Assembly: GCF_964355755.1 (NCBI RefSeq)
Contig: NC_092676.1
Span: forward strand, 5,688,288 to 5,748,287
Origin: Antedon mediterranea
Taxonomy: Eukaryota; Echinodermata; Crinoidea; Comatulida; Antedonidae
Reading direction: 5' to 3'
Length of the DNA: 60,000 bases
The notes under the pieces were generated by a model that had not been told where the DNA came from, made no database searches, and saw nothing but the letters and a program-made list of their open reading frames with translations. The translations under genes and the position numbers were made by a program. Shown in pieces: positions 45,950-57,900 of this stretch (position 1 is its first letter; the number at the start of each line of letters is the position of its first letter).

Positions 45950-48900
45950 CTATGAGAGAGTAAAGTAAACTTGTCAAATGAATTTGAATAGTTATTTTTT
46001 TCGGAGGCCCAAATTGTTACTCTTCGATCCCTAAAATAATGAGTAAAGGTTTAGAATAGTCGAAGATTAATTGTGAAAGTACATTTTTATGATACTTTCG
46101 GATAAATAAGAATAATAAAATACTATCTGTTTATAAGCATAATAACACATCGAATATCATGATTGTAACATAGCCGAATTAACTATTAATTTTAATATAT
46201 CTATTTAAATTGAACATAATTAAAACATTTACCACATTCAAATTATCAAATGTAACTTACTTAACTAAAACACCGACATATTTAACATTCAATAAAATTA
46301 TTTACTGTTCATATAGCAATAAGAATAAAACAGTAGCTGCATAAGTTTGTATGAGAATCTCTCATACTTTTATCATACTTACAATTCTTTTAAATTGTTC
46401 AGTTCTTCAAAAGTTCTATCTCTGTAATTCTGTAAGTTGTTCCCTTGTAACCATCTATAGGATAACATATTAGAAATAAATTAAGAATAGGCTAATACAT
46501 TTTGAAAATAGTAAAGTTTTAAAACTATGGTTTATGTATGCTTTTCTTGAAGAAAATACATGAACTATGTATATTTTAACTGTTATGAATCCTCTTTATC
46601 TTTATCTTTGAATTTGGTCTGTATATTTTTGTATTGTTTTTAAGAGGGCCTCTTCAAGTCAGCTGTACTGCTGTAGTACTGTTAGAGCTACCCTTGTAAA
46701 ACAAATTTGAATGAATAAATAAATATATTAATATTTTATTTATCTGTACATAACACTATTCTAAATTCAAGACCCCTGATGAAAACAAAATACACTTTCT
46801 TTGTTTACTTGTTTGCGAAGTTTTCCATTCAAATTCAGTGGTTGAATACATCCTTTGTGTTCGAAGTTCTTATTATTATTGTATGTTTTTACGTTACGTT
46901 TTGTACTGTAATGCCTATAGCACTGATACATATAACTATTCAAATGCAAAGCTTCCTCACATTTTGACATTGAATCGTACAGCAAAAACTTTATTTTTTA
47001 TTTTATTTGTTTACAGCAATAACTCCTTTACGGCTTCACAAGTGTGTTATAAAATCATGTTAACTTACAAATGTGAAAGTGATGAAGCAAAAGAAGAAAA
47101 TGCACCTGGTTCTATGGTAGTTATAGCGTTTTCCTGTAAATACCTGTTAAGATAACCAATATGTATTATTATATATCTTGTTTTTCACATTACATTAAGT
47201 ACAGTACAGATACAAGTATTATTGTATTACAAATTGCATAATATTCAATACTCTCATATACATTAATTCCTTGTCTATTCTGGGTATTTTTTTTTTAATA
47301 AGGGGACAAAAAGTTCACTTTTTTATTGAATCTCATCAAATAATTGTTTGTTAATTATTGTTTGTTAATCTTAATATTAAATTGATTTTTTTTACAACAA
47401 TTGATAACACAGTGATTAGTAGACTGGTTATAATACAACAAATATAAATTAGACTGGATCATAATAATAGAAAGTAGTTCTGTTTCTGGGATGTACGTTT
47501 ATTATCTACATGTAAATGCTGATGGCCTGGGTATACTTTAATAAGGCTTAAATATATGTTTTATTTTGTTATTCTCATAAACACAATTTTTATAGGAAAT
47601 CATAACAATTTGTTATCATCTTTATGTATTTAATAATATAGTTATTTAATTTACCTAAATAATGACCAATACACAATTATTAATATCTTTAAACAATGAA
47701 TAATTTAATGAAAATTGTTAATACTGTATGTGATTTTTTTTTTAAATACTGTGTTTGTTGATCAAATTATGAATGATAAACTGCATTATATTCATTGTTA
47801 TGAATTATTTCATTTGTTTTCTTTTTAAGTAAATTAAAACAAATAAATTAATTTTAGAAAAATACTTACAGTTTTGTCAGTGCTGTCAATCTTTCAAATA
47901 CATTGGCTGACAATGTACTTATTTGGTTATAACCCAAATGCCTTCAAAGTGAAAACAATGTACAGTAACAATTACAATATTCAAGCTGTTCGATATGTCA
48001 ACTTTTATTTTCAATATACATTTTTTAAATATTTGTATAGTCTTTCAGTCAATGATAGGGACATTATCTACATAGTAAATGCTGATGAGTATACTTTAAT
48101 TAGGCAAACATAAACTATAATGGTTAAATAATGTTAATGCATAATATTCAGTATTATAAATTATTTTATTATTTATTTCAAAAACAAATTTAACGAAGGA
48201 ATTAATATGAGTCAAAATACTTACAGTAATGTCAGTGCTGTCAATCCATCAAATACATTGGCTGGCAATGTACTTATTTGGTTACGGTTCAAATACCTTC
48301 AAAGTAAAAGAAAGATACAGTAACAATTACAATAGTCAAGTTGTTTGAAATGTCAACTTTTATTTTAGATATATATTTTTGAATTATTTGTATAGTCTTT
48401 CAGTTAATGATAGGGACATTATCTACATAGTAAATGCTGATGAGTATTCTTTAATTAGGCAAAAATTAACTGTTAAAATGACAATGTTTTATTCTCATTA
48501 TCACAAATTCTATAGAAAATTCTAAATATTTATTATCATCCTAATGTATTTAACATTTTATGTATTTAATTAAATCTCTAATGATCAATGAACAATTATA
48601 GATAATCTTTAAAAAATGAATAATTTATTAATAATGGTTAAATAATGTTACTGCATAATATTCAGTATTATAAATTATTTTATTATTTATCTAAAAACAA
48701 ATTAAACGAAGGAATTAATATGAGTCACAATACTTACAGTTCTCTTAGTGCTGTCAATCTATCAAATACATTGGCTGGCAATGTACTTATTTGGGTACGG
48801 TTCAAATACCTTCAAAATAAAAGAAAGATACAGTAACAATTACAATATTCAAGCTGTTTGATATGTCAACTTTTATTTTAGATATACATTTTTGAATTAT

Positions 48901-51900
48901 TTGTATAGTCTTTCAGTTAATGATAGGGACATTATCTACATAGTAAATGCTGATGAGTATTCTTTAATTAGGCAAAAATTAACTGTTAAAATGATAATGT
49001 GTTATTCTCATTATCACAAATTCTATAGAAAATTCTAAATATTTATTATCATCCTAATGTATTTAACATTTTATGTATTTAATTAAATCTCTAATGATCA
49101 ATGATCTTTAAAAAATGAATAATTTATTAATAATGGTTAAATAATGTTACTGCATAATATTCAGTATTATAAATTATTTTATTAATTATTTATTTAAAAA
49201 CAAATTAAACGAAGGAATTAATATGAGTCAAAATACTTACAGTTTTCTCAGTGCTGTCAATCTATCAAAAACATTGGCTGGCAATGTACTTATTTTGTTA
49301 GCATTCAAAGTCCTTCAAAGTAAAAACAATGTACAGTAACAATTACAATATTTAAGCTTTTTGATATGTCAACTTTTATTTTCGAAATACATTTTGAATT
49401 ATTTTAATAGTCTTTCAGTCAATAATAGGGACATTATCTACACAGTAAATGCTGATGAGTATTCTTTAATTAGGCAAAAAGTAACTGTTAAAATAATAAT
49501 GTGTTATTCTCATTATCACAAATTCTATAGAAGATTCTAAATATTTATTATCATCTTAATGTATTTATCATTTATATGTATTTAGTTAAATCTCTTTAAA
49601 TAATGACCAATGAAAAATTATTGATAATCTTTAAAAAATGAATAATTTATTAATAATGGTTAAATAATGTTACTGCATAATATTCAGTATTATAAATTAT
49701 TTTATTATTTATTTAAAAACAAATTAAACGAAGGAATTAATATGAGCAAAATACTTACAGGATTGTCAGTACTGTCAATCTATCAAATACATTTGCAGGC
49801 AATGTACTTATTTTGTTCCAGCCCAAACTCCTTCAAAGTAAAAGAAAGATACAGTAACAATTACAATATTCAAGTTGTTTGACATGTCAACTTTTATTTT
49901 TCTTATACATTTTGAATTATTTTTTATTGTCTTTCAGTCAATGATAAGGACATTATCTACATAGTAAATGCTGATGAGTATTCTTTAATTAAGCAAAAAG
50001 TAACTGTTAAAATAATAATGTGTTATTCTCATTATCACAAATTCTATAGCAAATTCTAAATATTTATTATCATCTTAATGTATTTATCATTTTTATGTAT
50101 TTAATTAAATCTCTTTAGATAATGATCAATGAACAATTATTGATAATCTTTAAAAAATGATTAATTTATTAATAATGGTTAAATAATGTCACTGTATAAT
50201 ATTCAGTATTATAAATAATTTTATTATTTATTTAAAAACAAATTAAACGAAGGAATTAATATGAGAAAAATACTTACAGTCCTGTCAGTGCTGTCAATCT
50301 ATCAAATACATTGGCTGGCAATGTTCTTATTCTGTTACCATGCAAATACCTTCAAAGTAAAAACAATGTACAGTATCAATTACAATATTCAAGTTGTTTG
50401 ATATGTCAACTTTTATTTTCGATATACATTTTTGAATTATTTGTATAGTCTTTCAGTCAATGATAGGGACATTATCTACATAGTAAATGCTGATGAGTAT
50501 TCTTTATTTAGGCAAAAATTAACTGTTAAAATAATAATGTGTTATTCTCATTATCACAAATTCTATAGCAAATTCGAAATATTTATTATCATCCTAATGT
50601 ATTTATCATTTAAATGTATTTAATTAAATCTCTTTAAAAAATGACCACTCAAACCCCTTCAAAATAAAAGAAAGGTGCAGTAACAAGTACAATGTTTGAT
50701 ATTCTATTCATACACAATGAACTGTAAAAATTACAATAATATTCAAGCTGTTCGATATGTCAACTTTTTCTTTTTTTATACATTTTTAATTATTTTTATT
50801 GTCTTTCAGTCAATGATAGGGACATTATCTACATAGTAAATGCTGATAAGTATTCTTTAATTAGTCAAAAATTAACTGTTAAAATAATAATGTGTTATTC
50901 TCATTATCACAAATTCTATAGCAAATTCTAAATATGTATTATCATCTTAATGTATTTATCATTTTTATGTATTTAATTAAATCTCTTTAGATAATGATCA
51001 ATGAACAATTATTGATAATCTTTAAAAAAATGATTAATTTATTAATAATGGTTAAATAATGTTACTGTATAATATTCAGTATTATAAATAATTTTATTAT
51101 TTATTTAAAAACAAATTAAACGAAGGAATTAATATGAGAAAAATACTTACAGTAATGTCAGTGCTGTCAATCTATCAAAAACATTGGCTGGCAATGTACT
51201 TATTTGGTTAAAGTCCAAATACCTTCAAAGTAAAAAATAATGTACAGTATCAATTACAATATTCAAGTTGTTTGATATGTCAACTTTTATTTTCGATATA
51301 CATTTTTGAATTATTTGTATAGTCTTTCAGTCAATGATAGGGACATTATCTACATAGTAAATGCTGATGAGTATTCTTTATTTAGGCAAAAATTAACTGT
51401 TAAAATAATAATGTGTTATTCTCATTATCACAAATTCTATAGCAAATTCGAAATATTTATTATCATCCTAATGTATTTATCATTTAAATGTATTTAGTTA
51501 AATCTCTTTAAATAATGACCAATGAACAATTATTGATAATCTTTAAAAAATGAATAATTTATCAATAATGGTTAAATAATGTTACTGCATAATATTCAGT
51601 ATTATAAATTATTTTATTATTTATTTAAAAACAAATTAAACGAAGGAATTAATATGAGTCAAAATACTTACAGATGTGTCAGTGCGGTCAATCTATCAAA
51701 TACATTGGCTGGCAATGTACGTATTTGGTTGCTGAACAAATACCTTCAAAGTAAAAGAAAGATACAGTAACAATTACAATATTCAAGCTGTTTGAAATGT
51801 CAACTTTTATTTTTCTTATACATTTTGAATTATTTTATAGTCTTTCAGTCAATGATAGGGACATTATCTACATAGTAAATGCTGATGAGTATACATTAAT

Positions 51901-54900
51901 TAGGCAAAAATTAACTGTTAAAATAATAATGTGTTATTCTCATTATCACAAATTCTATAGCAAATTCTAAATATTTATTATCATCCTAATGTATTTAACA
52001 TTTTATGTATTTAATTAAATCTCTAATGATCAATGATCTTTAAAAAATGAATAATTTATTAATAATGGTTAAATAATGTTACTGCATAATATTCAGTATT
52101 ATAAATTATTTTATTAATTATTTATTTAAAAACAAATTAAACGAAGGAATTAATATGAGTCAAAATACTTACAGTTTTCTCAGTGCTGTCAATCTATCAA
52201 AAACATTGGCTGGCAATGTACTTATTTTGTTAGCATTCAAAGTCCTTCAAAGTAAAAACAATGTACAGTAACAATTACAATATTTAAGCTTTTTGATATG
52301 TCAACTTTTATTTTCGAAATACATTTTGAATTATTTTAATAGTCTTTCAGTCAATAATAGGGACATTATCTACACAGTAAATGCTGATGAGTATTCTTTA
52401 ATTAGGCAAAAAGTAACTGTTAAAATAATAATGTGTTATTCTCATTATCACAAATTCTATAGAAGATTCTAAATATTTATTATCATCTTAATGTATTTAT
52501 CATTTATATGTATTTAGTTAAATCTCTTTAAATAATGACCAATGAAAAATTATTGATAATCTTTAAAAAATGAATAATTTATTAATAATGGTTAAATAAT
52601 GTTACTGCATAATATTCAGTATTATAAATTATTTTATTATTTATTTAAAAACAAATTAAACGAAGGAATTAATATGAGCAAAATACTTACAGGATTGTCA
52701 GTACTGTCAATCTATCAAATACATTTGCAGGCAATGTACTTATTTTGTTCCAGCCCAAACTCCTTCAAAGTAAAAGAAAGATACAGTAACAATTACAATA
52801 TTCAAGTTGTTTGACATGTCAACTTTTATTTTTCTTATACATTTTGAATTATTTTTTATTGTCTTTCAGTCAATGATAAGGACATTATCTACATAGTAAA
52901 TGCTGATGAGTATTCTTTAATTAAGCAAAAAGTAACTGTTAAAATAATAATGTGTTATTCTCATTATCACAAATTCTATAGCAAATTCTAAATATTTATT
53001 ATCATCTTAATGTATTTATCATTTTTATGTATTTAATTAAATCTCTTTAGATAATGATCAATGAACAATTATTGATAATCTTTAAAAAAATGATTAATTT
53101 ATTAATAATGGTTAAATAATGTCACTGTATAATATTCAGTATTATAAATAATTTTATTATTTATTTAAAAACAAATTAAACGAAGGAATTAATATGAGAA
53201 AAATACTTACAGTAATGTCAGTGCTGTCAATCTATCAAAAACATTGGCTGGCAATGTACTTATTTGGTTAAAGTCCAAATACCTTCAAAGTAAAAAACAA
53301 TGTACAGTATCAATTACAATATTCAAGTTGTTTGATATGTCAACTTTTATTTTCGATATACATTTTTGAATTATTTGTATAGTCTTTCAGTCAATGATAG
53401 GGACATTATCTACATAGTAAATGCTGATGAGTATTCTTTATTTAGGCAAAAATTAACTGTTAAAATAATAATGTGTTATTCTCATTATCACAAATTCTAT
53501 AGCAAATTCGAAATATTTATTATCATCCTAATGTATTTATCATTTAAATGTATTTAGTTAAATCTCTTTAAATAATGACCAATGAACAATTATTGATAAT
53601 CTTTAAAAAATGAATAATTTATCAATAATGGTTAAATAATGTTACTGCATAATATTCAGTAATATAAATTATTTTATTATTTATTTAAAAACAAATTAAA
53701 CGAAGGAATTAATATGAGTCAAAATACTTACAGATGTGTCAGTGCGGTCAATCTATCAAATACATTGGCTGGCAATGTACGTATTTGGTTGCTGAACAAA
53801 TACCTTCAAAGTAAAAGAAAGATACAGTAACAATTACAATATTCAAGCTGTTTGAAATGTCAACTTTTATTTTTCTTATACATTTTGAATTATTTTATAG
53901 TCTTTCAGTCAATGATAGGGACATTATCTACATAGTAAATGCTGATTATCATCTTAATGTATTTACCATTTAATGTATTTAATTAAATCTCTTTAAAAAA
54001 TGACCACTCAAACCCCTTCAAAATAAAAGAAAGGTGCAGTAACAAGTACAATGTTTGATATTCTATTCATACACAATGAACTGTAAAAATTACAATAATA
54101 TTCAAGCTGTTCGATATGTCAACTTTTTTCTTTTTTTATACATTTTTAATTATTTTTATTGTCTTTCAGTCAATGATAGGGACATTATCTACATAGTAAA
54201 TGCTGATAAGTATTCTTTAATTAGTCAAAAATTAACTGTTAAAATAATAATGTGTTATTCTCATTATCACAAATTCTATAGCAAATTCTAAATATTTATT
54301 ATCATCTTAATGTATTTATCATTTTTATGTATTTAGTTAAATCTCTTTAGATAAGGATCAATGAACAGTTATTGATAATCTTTAAAAAAATGATTAATTT
54401 ATTAATAATGGTTAAATAATGTTACTGTATAATATTCAGTATTATAAATAATTTTATTATTTATTTAAAAACAAATTAAACGAAGGAATTAATATGAGAA
54501 AAATACTTACAGTCCTGTCAGTGCTGTCAATCTATCAAATACATTGGCTGGCAATGTACTTATTTTGTTATCACCCAAACTCCTTCAAAGTAAAAACAAT
54601 GTACAGTATCAATTACAATATTCAAGTTGTTTGATATGTCAACTTTTATTTTCGATATACATTTTTGAATTATTTGTATAGTCTTTCAGTCAATGATAGG
54701 GACATTATCTACATAGTAAATGCTGATGAGTATTCTTTATTTAGGCAAAAATTAACTGTTAAAATAATAATGTGTTATTCTCATTATCACAAATTCTATA
54801 GCAAATTCGAATTATTTATTATCATCCTAATGTATGTCAACTTTTTTCTTTTTTTATACATTTTTAATTATTTTTATTGTCTTTCAGTCAATGATAGGGA

Positions 54901-57900
54901 CATTATCTACATAGTAAATGCTGATAAGTATTCTTTAATTAGTCAAAAATTAACTGTTAAAATAATAATGTGTTATTCTCATTATCACAAATTCTATAGC
55001 AAATTCTAAATATTTATTATCATCTTAATGTATTTATCATTTTTATGTATTTAGTTAAATCTCTTTAGATAATGATCAATGAACAATTATTGATAATCTT
55101 TAAAAAAATGATTAATTTATTAATAATGGTTAAATAATGTTACTGTATAATATTCAGTATTATAAATAATTTTATTATTTATTTAAAAACAAATTAAACG
55201 AAGGAATTAATATGAGAAAAATACTTACAGTCCTGTCAGTGCTGTCAATCTATCAAATACATTGGCTGGCAATGTACTTATTTTGTTATCATTCAAACTC
55301 CTTCAAAGTAAAAACAATGTACAGTAACAATTACAATATTTAAGCTTTTTGATATGTCAACTTTTATTTTCGAAATACATTTTGAATTATTTTAATAGTC
55401 TTTCAGTCAATAATAGGGACATTATCTACACAGTAAATGCTGATGAGTATTCTTTAATTAGGCAAAAAGTAACTGTTAAAATAATAATGTGTTATTCTCA
55501 TTATCACAAATTCTATAGAAGATTCTAAATATTTATTATCATCTTAATGTATTTATCATTTATATGTATTTAGTTAAATCTCTTTAAATAATGACCAATG
55601 AAAAATTATTGATAATCTTTAAAAAATGAATAATTTATTAATAATGGTTAAATAATGTTACTGCATAATATTCAGTATTATAAATTATTTTATTATTTAT
55701 TTAAAAACAAATTAAACGAAGGAATTAATATGAGTCAAAATACTTACAGATGTGTCAGTGCTGTCAATCTATCAAATACATTGGCTGGCAATGTGCTTAT
55801 TTGGTTACCGTACAAATACCTTCAAAGTAAACATATATACTTATACATTTTGAATTATTTTAATAGTCTTTCAGTCAATGATAGTGACATTATCTACATA
55901 GTAAATGCTGATGAGTATTCTTTATTTAGGCAAAAAGTAACTGTTAAAATGATAATGTGTTATTCTCATTATCACAAATTCTATAGAAAATTCAAAATAT
56001 TTATTATCATCTTAATGTATTGATCATTTTTATGTATTTAATTAAATCTCTTTAAATAATAATCAATGAACAATTATTGATAATCTTTAAAAAATGAATA
56101 ATTTATTAATAAATACTGGTTAAATAATGTTACTGCATAATATTCAGTATTATAAATTATTTTATTATTTATTTAAAAACAAATTACACGAAGGAATTAA
56201 TATGAGTCAAAATACTTACAGCTGTGTCAGTGCTGTCAATCTATCAAATACATTGGCTGGCAATGTGCTTATTTGGTTACTGTTCAACCTCCTTCAAAGT
56301 AAAAACAATGTACAGTAACAATTACAATATTCAAGCTGTTTGATATGTCAACTTTTATTTTCGGTATACATTTTTTTTTAATTATTTGTATAGTCTTTCA
56401 GTCAATGATAGGGACATTATCTACATAGTAAATGCTGATGAGTATTCTTTAATTAGGCAAAAATTAACTGTTAAAATAATAATGTGTTATTTATTATCAC
56501 AAATTCTATAGTAAATTCTAAATATTTATTATCATCTTTATGTATTTATCATTTTTATGTATTTAATTAAATCTCTATAATGACCAATGAACAATTATCG
56601 ATAATCTTTTAAAAATGAAAAATGTATGAATAATGGCCTCTTCAAGTCAGCTGTATACTGCTCTAGTACTCTTATAGATACCATTGTAAAACAAATTTGA
56701 ATTAATAAATAAATTTATTTTTTATAGCAAATTCTAATTATTATTTGTTTTATTATTATCCTAATGTTTTATTATCATTTATCATTTATTATCTACATAA
56801 TAAATACTGATGGCCTGGGTATACTTTAATTAGGCTAAAATATATGTTTTATTTTGTTATTCTCATGAACATAATTTTTATAGGAAATCATACAAATTTG
56901 TTATCATCTTTATGTATTTAATAATATAATTATTTAATTTACCTAAATAATGACCAATAAACAATTATTAATATCTTTAAACAATGAATAATGTAATGAA
57001 AATTGTTAATACTGTATGTGATTTTTTTTTAAATACTGTGTTTGTTGATCAAATTATGAATGATAAACTGCATTATATTCATTGTTATGAATTATTTCAT
57101 TTGTTTTCTTTTTAAGTAAATTAAAACAAATAAATTAATTTTAGAAAAATACTTACAGTTTTGTCAGTGCTGTCAATCTATCAAATACATTGGCTGGCAA
57201 TGTACTTATTTGGTTACTGTTCAACCTCCTTCAAAGTAAAAACAATGTACAGTAACAATTACAATATTCAAGGTGTTTGAAATGTCAACTTTTATTTTCA
57301 ATATACATTTTTGAATTATTTCTATAGTCTTTCAGTCAATGATAGGGACATTATCTACATAGTAAATGCTGATGAGTATTCTTTAATTAGGCAAAAATTA
57401 ACTGTTAAAATGATAATGTGTTATTCTCATTATCACAAATTCTATAGAAAATTCTAAATATTTATTATCATCTTAATGTATTTATCATTTTTATGTATTT
57501 AATTAAATCTCTTTAAATAATGATCAATGAACAATTATTGATAATCTTTAAAAAATGAATAATTTATTAATACTGGTTAAATAATGTTACTGCATAATAT
57601 TTAGTATTATAAATTATTTTATTATTTATTTAAAAACAAATTAAACGAAGGAATTAATATGAGTCAAAATACTTACAGCTGTGTCAGTGCTGTCAATCTA
57701 TCAAATACATTGGCTGGCAATGTGCTTATTTGGTTACTGTTCAACCTCCTTCAAAGTAAAAACAATGTACAGTAACAATTACAATATTCAAGCTGTTTGA
57801 TATGTCAGCTTTTATTTTCGGTATACATTTTTTTAAAATTATTTTGTATAGTCTTTCAGTCAATGATAGGGACATTATCTACATAGTAAATGCTGATGAG

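Larger units (their letters stand above)
49030..53940. repeat. Higher-order duplication inside the LRR array (~2.9 kb and ~2.06 kb offsets)
   Basis: About 49,030-50,270 recurs at 51,960-53,205 (offset 2,932) and about 51,000-51,850 recurs at 53,060-53,940 (offset 2,060), with almost no differences. The two offsets show that exon 6 and remnant 1 were dropped from the second copy by a further exchange. Confidence 0.85.

Noticed and set aside
35450-55009. Repeated + strand frames SVNDRDIIYIVNADEYS... as a gene family
   Set aside because: They lie wholly in introns of the receptor genes, several copies have stops, and DNA similarity extends equally outside the frame. Kept only as a possible non-coding element in the findings.
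34045-56318. Many + strand frames of about 63 codons (MLLHNIQYYKLFYYLF... type) that look like a conserved small-protein family
   Set aside because: They are antisense to the 72-nt LRR exons plus flanking intron; the minus strand gives canonical LRRs with perfect splice sites and consistent phase.
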